From Lolium rigidum (taxonomy: Eukaryota; Streptophyta; Magnoliopsida; Poales; Poaceae), in contig NC_061514.1 in assembly GCF_022539505.1 (NCBI RefSeq), positions 216,961,837 through 217,025,836 on the forward strand: a stretch of DNA of 64,000 nt, given 5' to 3'. The notes below the pieces were generated by a model that saw only the letters and a list, made by a program, of their open reading frames with translations, ran no database searches and had not been told where the DNA came from. Numbering within the stretch: the first letter of the stretch is position 1; every line of letters starts with the position of its first letter. The position numbers were made by a program, and so were the translations under genes. Positions 11,063 through 23,370 of the stretch are shown piece after piece.

Positions 11063-13627
11063 TCTCCCCCCCCCCCTTGGGAAGGCGTCATCCTCGACTC
11101 TATGGTCTCTTCATCTTCATGATATGGCGAGAGGTCGGACACATTGAATGTGTTGCTCACCAAGTACTTGGATGTTGGTAGGTCGATGACGTAGGCGTTG
11201 TCGTTGATGCGCTTGAGGACCTTGAAGGGACCATCGCCTCGGGGCTTGAGCTTTGAGTTTCTTTCTTGAGGGAAGCGGTCCTTGCGGAGGTGTATCCACA
11301 CGAGGTCTCCTTCATTGAAGATCCGAGCCTTTTTCTTCATGTTGAGTCTAGCGGCTTGGCGAAGAACTTGTTGCTCGATTGTTGCCCTTGTATCTTCATG
11401 TAGCTTCTTCATGTATTGTGCTCGCTTGTCGATGTTCATGTTTACTTGCTCATGTAGCGGGAGAGGAAGGAGGTCAATCGCCGTAGGTGGTTCAAACCCG
11501 TAGACGACCATGAAGGGACTTCTCATTGTTGTAGAATGCTTGGCGCGGTCATAGGCAAACTCCGCATGCGGGATGCAATCTTCCCATGACTTCAAATTCT
11601 TCTTGACAAGCACTCGTAGTAGTGTGACGAGGCTTCGGTCCACCACTTCGGTTTGCCCATCGGTTTATGGATGTGAGGAAGAGGAGAACAAAAGCTTGAC
11701 GTTTAACTTGGCCATTAGTGTCTTCCAAAGGTAGCTCATGAATTTGACATCTCGGTCCGAAACAATGCTTCTTGGTACGCCGTGGAGTCTCACAATTTCC
11801 CTAAAAAACAAGGAGGCAATGTGTGAAGCATCATCCGTTCGGGAGCATGGTATGAAATGAGCCATTTTAGAGAATCGATCAACCACTACAAAAATTGAAT
11901 CATGTACATATTTGGTTCTAGGCAATCCTAGTATGAAATGCATACTTATATCGGACCAAGGAGCATAAGTAATAGGCAACGGTGTGTAAAGACCATAAGA
12001 GTTTGATGTAGACTTAGCTTGTAAGCATGTCGTGCAACGGTTGCATAGGCGCTCCACGTCTCGCTTCATTCTTGGCCAATAGTAATGGGTAGATAGCATG
12101 GAGAGCGTCTTGTCTCGCCCAAAGTGTCCCATAAGACCACCACCATGCGATTCTTGTAAGAGCAAAAGGCGAAGCGAAGACATGGGAATACAAAGTTTGT
12201 TGCCCTTGAACAAGAATCCTTGGTGCAAGTAGAAATCATCGATGCCCTTATCACTAGAACACTTTGCAAAGATTGGGCCAAAGAAAGTATCGGAAGCATA
12301 TAAGTCTTTGATTTCATCAAGACCCAAAACATGGATATCCAAACGAGTGAGTAAGAGGGTGAGCTTGCGGGAAAGAGCATCCGCAACTACATTGTCCTTG
12401 CCCTTCTTGTATTTGATTACATATGGAAAGGACTCAATGAACTCAAGCCACTTTGCATGTCTTTTGTTCAAATTGTGTTGACTTTTCAAATACTTCAAAG
12501 ACTCATGGTCGGAGTGAATGACAAACTCTTTTGGCCAAAGATAGTGTTGCCAAACTTCAAGAACATGAACCAAAGCATAAAGTTCCTTGTCATATATAGG
12601 ATAGTTGAGGCGTGCGCCATCCAACTTCTCGCTATAGTATGCCACGGGTTTTCCATCTTGCATAAGAACGCCACCAATACCAAGTCCACTCGCATCACAC
12701 TCAATTTCAAAAGTTTTTGCAAAGTTTGGAAGGGCAAGAAGGGGAGCTTCGGTAAGGCGTTTCTTCAACTCATCAAAAGCATTTTGTTGGGCCTTGCCCC
12801 ACACAAACGGAACATTCTTTTTGGTAAGTTCATTCAAAGGGCAAGCAATGGTGCTAAAATCTTTTACAAAGCGGCGGTAGAAACCGGCAAGTCCATGAAA
12901 ACTTCGGACTTGACCAACATTTGTAGGAATAGGCCAATTGTGGATGGCCTCAACCTTGGAAGAATCAACTTCAATACCATTAGCGGAAACCACAAATCCA
13001 AGGAAAACCAACTTGTTTTGTGCAAATGTGCACTTTGGAAGATTTGCATAAAGCTTCTCATGACGCAAGATGCATAAGACTTCTCTCACATGTTGCACAT
13101 GGTCCTCGAGATTTTTGCTATAAATGAGAATATCATCGAAATAGACAACCACACTCTTGCCAATGAGAGGTCGCAAGATGTGATTCATGAGACGCATGAA
13201 AGTAGATGGAGCATTTGAAAGACCAAATGGCATGACAAGCCATTCGTAGAGACCAAGTTTGGTCTTGAATGTCGTCTTCCATTCATCACCTATTGCCATG
13301 CGAATTTGGTGGTAGCCACTACGCAAATCAATCTTAGAGAGAATCGTAGAACCACTCAATTCATCAAGCATGTCGTCTAAACGCGGAATGGGATGGCGGT
13401 ATCGAACGGTAATGGCATTGATGGGGCGAAAATCCATACACATTCGTTGCGTCTCATCCGGTTTAGGAACGAGAATCACGGGAACCGCACAAGGGCTTAA
13501 GCTTTCACGACATACCATTTTTCGAGGAGGTCTTGTATTTGGCGTTGAATCTCCTTTGTGTCTTCGGGGTTGGTGCGGTAGGCGGCGCGGTTTGGTAGAG
13601 GGGCGCCGGGTATGAGGTCGATGCGGT
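10618..13627 (-). pseudogene. pol: Ty3/gypsy pol (RT, RNase H, integrase), degraded and split
   Basis: Reads leftward. Domains in order: end of the spacer before RT with [12 protein letters not shown] (13620); reverse transcriptase with [13 protein letters not shown] and YFDDIL (about 13140); RNase H with [19 protein letters not shown] and VVADALSR; integrase zinc finger and core; GPF-type C-terminus. Lesions: about one base lost near 13514 puts the start out of frame; a stop TAA at 11665-11667 stands just before TDGQTEVV, where the related pol at 27605 has a Gln codon; the first catalytic Asp of integrase is His (DISMHF against DISMDF). The frame continues through the polypurine tract into the LTR to a stop at 10618. 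The 5' end is removed by insertion of element H at 13628. Closest in this window to pol at 27605. Confidence 0.88.
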
Positions 13628-15224
13628 TGATGTCTACGGGTGCTTCTATTCTTGTAGACAGTGTTGGGCCTCCAAGAGCAGAGGTTTGTAGAACAGCAGC
13701 AAGTTTCCCTTAAGTGGATCACCCAAGGTTTATCGAACTCAGGGAGGAAGAGGTCAAAGATATCCCTCTCATGCAACCCTGCAACCACAAAGCAAAAGTC
13801 TCTTGTGTCCCCAACACACCTAATAGGTGCACTAGTTCGGCGAAGAGATAGTGAAATACAGGTGGTATGAATATATATGAGCGAGTGGCAACGGCACCGG
13901 AAAAGTGTTTTGCCCGGAGACGAGTAAACAAGCGATAGTAACGCAATAAAACAAGTAAACAAGCAGCGATAGCGATATTTAGGAACAAGGCCTAGGGATT
14001 ACACTTTCACTAGTGGACACTCTCAACATTGATCACATAACGAGAATAGATAAATGCATACTCTACACTCTTGTTGGATGATGAACACATTGCGTAGGAT
14101 TACACGAACCCTCAATGCCGGAGTTAACAAGCTCCACAATTCAATGTTCATATTTAAATAACCTTAGAGTGCATGAAAGATCAACACGACTAAACCAAGT
14201 ACTAACATAGCATGCACACTTGTCACCTTCACACCATGTAGGAGGAATAGATCGGATCAATACCATCATAGCAATAGTTAACTTCATAATCTACAAGAGA
14301 TCATAATCATAGCCTACGCCAAGTACTAACACGGATGCACACACTGTCACCATTACACCGTGCAGGAGGAATAAAACTACTTTAATAACATCACTAGAGT
14401 AGCACATAGATAAATTGTGATACAAAACACAGTGCACACACTGTCACCTTTACACACGTGGGACAAGGAGTCTCCGGAGATCACATAAGTAAAACCCACT
14501 TGACTAGCATAATGACATCTAGATTACAAGCATCATCATATGAATCTCAATCATGTAAGGCAGCTCATGAGATTATTGTATTGAAGTACATAGGAGAGAG
14601 ATGAACCACATAGCTACCGGTACAGCCCCGAGCCTCGATGGAGAACTACTCCCTCCTCATGGGAGACAGCAGCATTGATGAAGATGGCGGTGGTGTCGAT
14701 GGAGGAGCCTTCCGAGGGCACTTCCTCGTCCCGGCGGCGTGCCGGAACAGAGACTTCTGTCCCCCAGATATTGGCTTCGCGATGGCGGCGGCTCTGGAAG
14801 GTTTCTCGTACCGTGGCTTTTTCCGTATCGTGGTTTTAGGTCTGGGACCTTTATATAGGCGAAGAGGCGGCGTCAGAAGGTCGAAGGGGCGACGACACCA
14901 TAGGGGCGCGGCCCGGGCCCTCGGCCGCGCCACCCTGTCGTCCGGGGCCCACGGGGCCCTCCTCCGGCGGCTCTCGTGTGTTCCGGATGCTTCGGGCAAA
15001 ATAGGAACCCGGGCGTTGATTTCGTCCGATTCCGAGAATATTTCGTTACTAGGATTTCTGAAACCAAAAACAGCAGAAAACGAGAAGCGGCACTTCGGCA
15101 TCTTGTTAATAGGTTAGTTCCGGAAAATGCACGAATATGACATAAAATGTGCATATAACATGTAGATATCATCAATAATGTGGCATGGAACATAAGAAAT
15201 TATCGATACGTCGGAGACGTATCA
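13628..15224 (-). repeat. 3' LTR of element H
   Basis: About 1.6 kb. On the minus strand it starts TGATACGTCTCCGACG and ends CCGTAGACATCA. A purine-rich AAGCTTGGGGATGC immediately precedes it and is a likely polypurine tract. A TATA-like CTATATAAAG lies at 14850-14859. Its first part is similar to the LTR pieces at 33100-33345 and 53146-53420. The GC-rich middle (14640-15060) opens short frames that I do not regard as genes. Confidence 0.82.
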
Positions 15225-17853
15225 GCATCCCCAAGCTTAGTTTTCGCTCGTCCCGAGCGGGTAAACGATAAACAAAGATAATTTCTGGAGTGACATGCCA
15301 TCATAAACTTGATCATATTGTAAACATATGTAATGAATGCAGCGATCAAAACAATGGTAATGACATGAGTAAACAAATGAATCATAAAGCAAAGACTTTT
15401 CATGAATAGTACTTCAAGACAAGCATCAATAAGTCTTGCATAAGAGTTAACTCATAAAGCAATAAATTCATAGTAAAGGTATTGAAGCAACACAAAGGAA
15501 GATTAAGTTTCAGCGGTTGCTTTCAACTTATAACATGTATATCTCATGGATAATTGTCAACATAGAGTAATATAATAAGTGCAATATGCAAGTATGTAGG
15601 AATCAATGCACAGTTCACACAAGTGTTTGCTTCTTGAGGTGGAGAGAGATAGGTGAACTGACTCAACATAAAAGTAAAAAGAATGGTCCTTCAAAGAGGA
15701 AAGCATCGATTGCTATATTTGTGCTAGAGCTTTTATTTTGAAAACAAGAAACAATTTTGTCAACGGTAGTAATAAAGCATATGAATTATGTAAATTATAT
15801 CTTACAAGTTGCAAGCCTCATGCATAGTATACTAATAGTGCCCGCACCTTGTCCTAATTAGCTTGGACTACCGGATCATTGCAATACACATGTTTTAACC
15901 AAGTGTCACAATGGGGTACCTCCATGCCGCCCTGTACAAAGGTCTAAGGAGAAAGCTCGCATTTTGGATTTCTCGCTTTTGATTATTCTCAACTTAGACA
16001 TCCATACCGGGACAACATGGACAATAGATAATGGACTCCTCTTTAATGCATAAGCATGTGGCAACAATTATTATTCTCATATGAGATTGAGGATATATGT
16101 CCAAAACTGAAACTTCCACCATGAATCATGGCTTTAGTTAGCGGCCCAATGTTCCTCTCTAACAATATGCATGCTCCAACCATTAAGGTGGTAGATCTCT
16201 CTTACTTCAGACAAGACGGACATGCATAGCAACTCACATGATATTCAACAAAGGGTAGTTGATGGCGTCCCCGAGAAACATGGTTATCGCACAACAAGCA
16301 ACTTAATAAGAGATAAAGTGCATAAGTACATATTCAATACCACAATAGTTTTTAAGCTATTTGTCCCATGAGCTATATATTGCAAAGGCGAATGATGGAA
16401 TTTTAAAGGTAGCACTCAAGCAATTTACTTTGGAATGGCGGAGAAATACAATGTAGTAGGTAGGTATGGTGGACACAAATGGCATAGTGGTTGGCTCAAG
16501 GATTTTGGATGCATGAGAAGTATTCCCTCTCGATACAAGGCTTAGGCTAGCAAGGTTATTTGAAACAAACACAAGGATGAACCGGTGCGAGCAAAACTCA
16601 CATAAAAGACATATTGTAAACATTATAAGACTCTACACCGTCTTCCTTTTTGTTCAAAACTCAATACTAGATATTATCTAGACTTTAGAGAGACCAAATA
16701 TGCAAACCAAATTAGCAAGCTCTAAGTGTTTCTTCATTAATGGGTGCAAAGTATATGATGCAAGAGCTTAAACATGAGCACAACAATTGCCAAGTATCAA
16801 ATTATCCAAGACATTTTAGAATTACTACATGTAGCATTTCCCGTTTCCAACCATATAACAATTAACGAAGCGAGTTTCAACCTTCGCCATGAACATTAAA
16901 AGCTAAGAACACATGTGTTCTTATGAACCAACGGAGCGTGTCTCTCTCCCACACAAGCATTTATTCAAACAAAAACAAAAACAAGAAACAAACGAGACGC
17001 TCCAAGTAAAGTACATAAGATGTGACCGAATAAAAATATAGTTTCAAGAGAAGGAACCTGATAATTTGTCGATGAAGAAGGGGATGCCTTGGGCATCCCC
17101 AAGCTTAGATGCTTGAGTGTTCTTGAAATATGCAGGGGTGAACCACCGGGGCATCCCCAAGCTTAGAGCTTTCACTCTTCTTGATCATAGTATATCATCC
17201 TCCTCTCTTGACCCTTGAAAACTTCCTCCACACCAAACTCGAAACAACTCATTAGAGGGTTAGTGCACAATAAAAATTAACATGTTCGAGAGGTGACACA
17301 ATTATTCTTAACACTTCTGGACATTGCATAAAAGCTACTTGGACATTAATGGATCAAAGAAATTCATCCAACATAGCAAAAGAGGCAATGCGAAATAAAA
17401 GGCGAGAATCTGTCAAAACAGAACGATCAGTAAAGATGGATTTTATTGAGGCACCAGACTTGCTCAAATGAAAATGCCCAAATTGAATGAAAGTTGCGTA
17501 CATATCTGTGGATCACTCACGTAAATTGGCTTAATTTTCTGAGTTACCTACAGAGAATTAGACCCAGATTCGTGACAGACAAAGAAATCATGTCTGCTGC
17601 GGTAATCCAAATCTAGTATTCACTTTACTATCAAAGACTTTACTTGGCACAACAAAACACAAAACTAAGAGGTTGCTACAGTAGTAAACAACTTCCAAGA
17701 CACAAATATAAAACAAAGTACTGTAGCAAAATAACACATGGGTTATCTCCCAAGAAGTTCTTTCTTTATAGCCATTAAGATGGGCTCAGCAGTTTTAATG
17801 ATGCTCACATGAAAAATAGAGTATGAAGCAAAAGAGAGCATCAAGAGGCAAAT
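15225..17853 (-). other. non-coding internal region of element H
   Basis: AT-rich, no frame above 90 codons and no retroviral domain. The word GCATCCCCAAGCTTAG occurs beside the LTR (15225) and twice more near 17092 and 17150, the last two close to the downstream ORF. Confidence 0.6.
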
Positions 17854-18531
17854 TCAAAACAAATTAAGTCTAACATGCTTCCTATGCATAGGAATCTTGT
17901 AAATAAACAAGTTCATGAAGAGCAAAGTAACAAGCATAGGAAGATAAAACAAGTGTAGCTTCAAAAATTTCAGCACATAGAGAGGCATTTTAGTAACATG
18001 AAAATTTCTACAACCATATTTTCCTCTCTCATAATAACTTTCAGTAGCAACATGAGCAAACTCAACAATATAACTATCACATAAAGCATTCTTATCATGA
18101 GTCTCATGCATAAAATAATTACTCTCCACATAAGCATAATCAATTTTATTAGTTGTAGTGGGAGCAAATTCAACAAAGTAGCTATCATTATTATTCTCAT
18201 CGAGTGTAGGAGGCATAGTATAATCATTATAAAATTTACTCTCCATAGTAGGTGGCACCAAAACACCACTATCATTATAATCATCATAAATAGGAGGCAA
18301 AGTATCATCAAAGAAAATTTTCTCCTCAATTCTTGGGGGACTAAAAAGATCATGAAAACCAGCTTCCCCAAGCTTAGAACTTTCTATATTATTATCAACA
18401 ATGGTGTTCAAAGCGTTCATACTAATATTACTACCAGCATGCAAATAAGGTTTCATAGGTTTTTTAATTTTCGCATCAAACCATCCATGTCTTAAATCAG
18501 GAAATATAATAAGAAGCTCATTTTTGTCCAT
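17854..18531 (-). CDS. uncharacterised ORF of element H, 225 aa
   Basis: Open frame of 225 codons starting ATG at 18531. No retroviral domain is visible. The protein is acidic and rich in N, D, Y and S, with recurring phrases such as YFVEFAPTTT and SYIVEFAHVA, and it ends in a hydrophobic stretch (about residues 185-210, FLKLHLFYLPMLVTLLFMN) followed by the basic HRKHVR. One membrane segment is therefore possible. I do not know a function. Its position just inside the PBS is where gag would lie. The repeated VEF phrase suggests internal duplication. It could be a decayed gag-like gene or a lineage-specific ORF of this non-autonomous family. Confidence 0.45.
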   Translation of the reverse strand: MDKNELLIIFPDLRHGWFDAKIKKPMKPYLHAGSNISMNALNTIVDNNIESSKLGEAGFHDLFSPPRIEEKIFFDDTLPPIYDDYNDSGVLVPPTMESKFYNDYTMPPTLDENNNDSYFVEFAPTTTNKIDYAYVESNYFMHETHDKNALCDSYIVEFAHVATESYYERGKYGCRNFHVTKMPLYVLKFLKLHLFYLPMLVTLLFMNLFIYKIPMHRKHVRLNLF

Positions 18532-18664
18532 TATGCCTAACTAGTGTAAACAAGAAACAAAAAGATGCAATTGCAGGATCTAAAGGAAATAGCTTCGAGT
18601 ACTTACAACGGCGAAAATAGCTTAGTAGCCGAGATCCGGAGTGTGAGTACCTTTTACCTTTCCT

Positions 18665-18683
18665 CCCCGGCAACGAGCGCCGG
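18665..18683 (-). other. primer binding site of element H, tRNA-Asp-like
   Basis: Minus strand GGCGCTCGTTGCCGGGG, close to the plant PBS TGGCGCCGTTGCCGGGG, about ten bases inside the LTR end at 18693. Marks 18693 rightward as the 5' LTR. Confidence 0.6.
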
Positions 18684-18692
18684 AAAATAGCT

Positions 18693-18808
18693 TGATGTCT
18701 ACGGGTGCTTCTATTCTTGTAGACAGTGTTGGGCCTCCAAGAGCAGAGGTTTGTAGAACAGCAGCAAGTTTCCCTTAAGTGGATCACCCAAGGTTTATCG
18801 AACTCAGG
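18693..18808 (-). repeat. 5' LTR of element H, inner piece
   Basis: Same as the first 116 bp (plus strand) of the LTR at 13628. It stops at TCAGG (18804-18808), which is repeated at 27131-27135 where the LTR resumes: a 5-bp target duplication made by element G. Confidence 0.85.
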
Positions 18809-21800
18809 TGTAACGGCCCCGGGTAGGACCCCTATAGATTTTGTATGTTCTTTTTATTTTATGCATCATCATGGCATAAGCATCATCTCATCAATGTTTT
18901 TAGAAAAATAAAATTATTTTTATAAAACCTCCTTTGTCCTTTATTTTGAATAAAACCCTAACCCCTCCCTTACTCACTATTTTATAATTAAGCATTTTCA
19001 AAACAATTAAGTTTTGGAAATATAATGTGTTTTGTTTTGGTTACAAATAAACTAAATATTTTGTAAACTAGATTTGAATCTCACTCCCATCTCTGGTTCA
19101 AATTCAAACTTAAAAGGATTTGGAATTCAAATGGTTTAAACAAAAACAGAAAAAGAGAAAAAGAAAACCCCTACACCCAAACCCCTATCCTATCCAGGCC
19201 CCCTCTCTATCTGGCCCATCTCCCCTCTTCTTTCCCCTTTCTTCTCCCGGCGGCCCAAGCCAGCACCACAGCGGCCCATCTTTCCAGCCCACCCTTCTTT
19301 CGGCCAAGTACCGCTTCGGGACGGAGAGTTTCTCCTCCTGTCGTTTTCTTCTTCACGCACGAAGGCGTGGACACCTTTTTCCCATGGCCGCGAGTGGTCC
19401 TCCATCGAGCCCCCTCCTCACCTGCTCTCTCCCCTCTCGGCCTTATCTCTGGACGCGGAGGCCGCTCCTCCACGCAATCCCCACCTGCTCCTCCTTATCT
19501 GCTTCTTCCCCTTTTCTTCTTCCTCTCCAAGCCAGGAACGAGAGAGGCGAAACCCCCACAGTACTCCTCCTCCTCGCCGGCGCCCGGCCAACTCCGTCCA
19601 CCTCCGGCTACCTTGAGACCACGTACGGCACCGCCTCGTTGTCCTCGTTCCGCTGGTGCCCTCAATCGAGCCGGGGAACCTCCCCAGCCGTCGTCACCTT
19701 CGCCGTTTTCCCCTCAGCACCGACGGCCTTCCCCTTCGATTCCGGCAAGCCCTTCCTCCTCCGCCACCGGCGACCGCACCAAAGCCTTCTCGGTAACGTC
19801 GCGCACCCCCTGGACACCTCCGTTCTTCCCCTTACTTCCTCCTTCTTCTTCCTCATGTTGATGCCGGTGCTTCCTCCGTAGATCCTCGCCGTCGGCACCT
19901 CTCCGGCGACCTCCAGCCAGCGGCGCCGCCCCCATCAGGTCCGCGCTACCGAGGCGCATCCCCGACGCCCACCCTCGCTTCCTGGAACCCACCGAGGCGC
20001 CCGCGCCGCGCGACGCCGAGCCGCAGTCACCGCGCCTCCCCTGGAACGCGCACGGCGTCGAGCACCTGGTGCGCATCCGCGGAAGGTTCGCCAGCGTGGC
20101 TGCCACGTCACAGCCGGACCCCACCCGTCAGCCTCTCGGGCTAGAGCCCCGCGCGGTGAGAAACCTCTTCTGGATCCAGATCTGAGCATCTTCCAAAAAA
20201 CCCCTGTATCTTTCTAAGTTCTAACCCGCAGCCCCTAGCGCGGATGCTTTTCTGCATAACCCCCTGGCCTTTTAAAAACCAACCCGGGGTCCTTCCCCCT
20301 TTCTGTATTTTATTTTCGGGTCCTTCCCCAATTAAAATAAAATCTGTTTATCTATTTTAAATAATAAAAACTGTTTTGTTAATAACTTTTAATTGGCAAT
20401 TCGAAATAAAAAGTGTTCTATATGAAAGTTGATCAGAAAAACATGAGATCATGAATATGCCATCCATATGCTTGTTTGCATCTTGCATCATGTCGCACGA
20501 TGATAGTTATGCATGTTCACCTCACATATATGCGGAGCATTTTGGATTTCCAACTATGGTTTCCCCGCTCCGTTTAACTTTGAAGTAGAGCACCCCTGCC
20601 ATGTTGTACCATGCTAATCAACACTTAATTTTGTCGGTAGAAAATGCAACTCCAACTCTAATTTGTTTGTCCGGGGTTCCGACTCCGATTAATTTGGATA
20701 AGATGCATTGCACCATCTATGCCATGTCATGCATATCATATCACGAGCATGCTGATTCTTCTGTCGTAGTTGTAAGACTTGCATCCGTTGTGTGTACCAG
20801 CATTTGCTTCTTCCCGGATAGGATCATGAAGTGTTGATGTGAGATACGACGAGTTCTCCGACAAGTTCTTCTGCAGCTTTTCACAGGCGAGCCCTCTCTC
20901 TTCACCTATTTTACTCTCTCCCTCGCACTGCTATCCTTATGTTGCGATTCTTTATCGAGTCACGTATCCTATTCCACTTGTTTACCATAATAATCCTATA
21001 TGCACCATTCCTTATCCATAGCCGTTGCTTGATGTTTGAGCCTTGCGAGTCGTAGGCGTGTTTAGGCTCAGTTGTTTATCTCGATCTGTTATCGGGATAT
21101 GTTGGGTTGTTGGGAGGTTATCACATGCTATATCGGTTGTTGGAGATACACATGCTTTACTTATTTGTTAACAACTAAAATTGTAAGCGAGAGGCATCGC
21201 GTGAGCCCCTTTACGAAAGCATCGGAACTTTGACTCGCTAATGTCCCCTAGGACCCGAGTTCTTGTTATCTGTTCCGAGATTGAGCGCTCTACCCATGCG
21301 TGGGGACGATTATTGGGACCCCCCCTCACCCATTACCTTTTCTCAAGTCAGTTGAAAAAGGGGGCCACAACCTTGGTTTTATTTGCCTATGCCATGTATG
21401 CCATGCTTTACTTACTGTTGCCTTCGGGTGTTTACTTCATGTTGCCTTCGGGTGTTTATATTCTGTAATGTACCCCGCGGGACGTTTAGCGAAAGCGTGT
21501 GGTTCGCACGCCTAGCCGCCGTCGCAAACCCTGAGTCCGCTTCGGAGTACGGCCGGACTTCGTTACGGGTAGCTTAGTCGGGTGGCCCCCCTAGACTTTC
21601 TTGTTGAGCTGGGAACGGTCTTGTTGTGAGACATCCACCTGTCGTAAGTGGGTCGAGCATGCGTATGGTTACATTTGGGCAACCCCTGCAGGGTGTACAT
21701 CTTATCGATAAGCCGTGTCCGCGGTTATGGACGACTTGGAGCTGTATGACTTGATCATAGAACAACTTACACCTTTATGTTGATGCTAATATTTTGCTAA

Positions 21801-22570
21801 TAACTTGCGTAGTAATATAGCATTATTACAATGGCTACCTAATAAAATTTGTCCACCGTTGAGTGCCTTTTACATTGCCTCTTCACAATTGTTGAAGGGG
21901 ATATGTGTATTTGGCTGGGTTATGTTTGTGTAGTATTTTACCTGTTACCTTATGTGCTCTCTTATCTTATCTGAGTAGACGGATGTTGTAGTGTGTCTCT
22001 ATTGGTTATAGTTTTGCTGCCGCTAAACCTACCATATAGCCCCAGGCGATATATATATATACTCGCTCGGCGAGCATAGCCATTTCTAGTCTCGCTAAGT
22101 ACGTGCCGGAGTTCGTTCCTTGGTACTTACTCTCGCCTTTCCTCTTTCTCTTTTGCTTCCTACCTTTTGTCGGCAACCGATGGCCCGACTTTGACAGGTA
22201 CGAGATGACGACGTTAGCAAGGTTACCCTTCCGGCTTGGCCTGGGCAGGGTTATGGACGCCACTGGTTATCTTCATGACTCTTAGTCCAATTTGTATCTT
22301 GTCCGTACTCGGACGTACTCGATCTTCTGTATGATTTGGATCTTTGTATTGTATATTTGTATCTTGACTCGTTGGAGTCGTTGTTGTAATATATGTATCT
22401 TGTGGGCTCTATTGTAATCCTGTTGTAATGTTACCGCTCGTGTTAATTCCTCTGGCATCACGTGTGTGATTCATCGCGCACGTCGTGTCGGAGGGCGTCT
22501 CTGGATCGATATCGTGCGGATTTCGGCGGGATCGTTGGAATCCTCCGGATACCGGTTCCGGGGCGTCACA
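18809..22570 (+). repeat. 5' LTR of element G
   Basis: AT-rich first 300 bp, GC-rich 19190-20180, then mixed sequence; AT-alternating tract (possible TATA) at 22046-22061. A long GC-driven frame starting at 19120 is closed by TAG at 19879, where the 3' LTR has CAG. Confidence 0.9.
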
Positions 22571-22573
22571 AGT

Positions 22574-22585
22574 TGGTATCAGAGC
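22574..22585 (+). other. primer binding site of element G, initiator tRNA-Met
   Basis: TGGTATCAGAGC, full match to the usual plant tRNA-iMet PBS, three bases after the LTR end. Confidence 0.88.
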
Positions 22586-23332
22586 TCAGGTTGACGGTAC
22601 CCCACTAGTCCAGCCTGTAGGATAACCTTGCCAACGGACGATGTGTCTAGTGTCAAAACTATTTTCTGAAAACTTCGTTGGATAGTTCTGATTAGATCTG
22701 ATTTTTCTCCTTATCTATATTCTTTCTCCTCTTACCTATACGAGGTTTGAGTCTTCTCTCTTATCTGAGTTTTTCCGGGTCTTAGGTTACGACGTGGGTT
22801 GGACGATCTATGCCTTCACCTATTAGGACCGATCTCTGAAGATTTCTGACAGAAGAACATCACCGGCGGCTAACCTTCGTCTTCTCCATTGATGTCATCT
22901 ATGCCTCTCTGATCTTTCTACAATTCTTTGTTCTTTGACTCCGTTGAATCCTTGCTGATAATGCTTGTCGATATCCTCAATCAGAATCCTGGCAGTAGTT
23001 ACACGACTCTCCTATTCATGTGCAGAGTAATACTTCGAGTGCGGGATGGAGTAGCTACCATACCGACTACTCTTATCATTGCTTTGCTACATTGAAATTG
23101 GTGGATCCATGTGACTGTTACTCCTTCCTTGTTTCACCGAAGCCATCATCGTCAGCGGAACAACGACTTCTTGTTGGTGGTGTCGACCGTTCTGCATGGA
23201 GCAAGAATTCTTGTTAGTGGTGTCGAGAAGATCAACACTTCACATTAAGAAGGTCCCACGTCCAGGTCGGGTGAAGATCAACGATGCGCTAGAAGATCCG
23301 ATAGTTCACCTCTCTCCCCCGTACCTTGAGGC

Positions 23333-23353
23333 GGGATCTCGGGGCGAGATCCC
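23333..23353 (+). other. perfect hairpin before the 3' LTR of element G
   Basis: GGGATCTCG, loop GGG, CGAGATCCC: a perfect 9-bp stem with a 3-base loop, 17 bases before the 3' LTR. Confidence 0.8.
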
Positions 23354-23370
23354 TTGTTAGTGGTGTCGAT

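Larger units (their letters stand above)
22571..23370 (+). other. internal domain of element G
   Basis: 800 bp with a PBS at 22574-22585 and no protein domain. The phrase TTGT(T)xGTGGTGTCGA occurs three times (about 23172, 23212, 23354). The expected G-rich polypurine tract is not seen directly before the 3' LTR; instead there is a hairpin at 23333-23353. Confidence 0.75.

Noticed and set aside
18097..18495. 132-codon plus-strand and 133-codon minus-strand frames over the ORF at 17854-18531
   Set aside because: Shadows of the 225-codon frame; very rich in I, N and S from AT-rich DNA.
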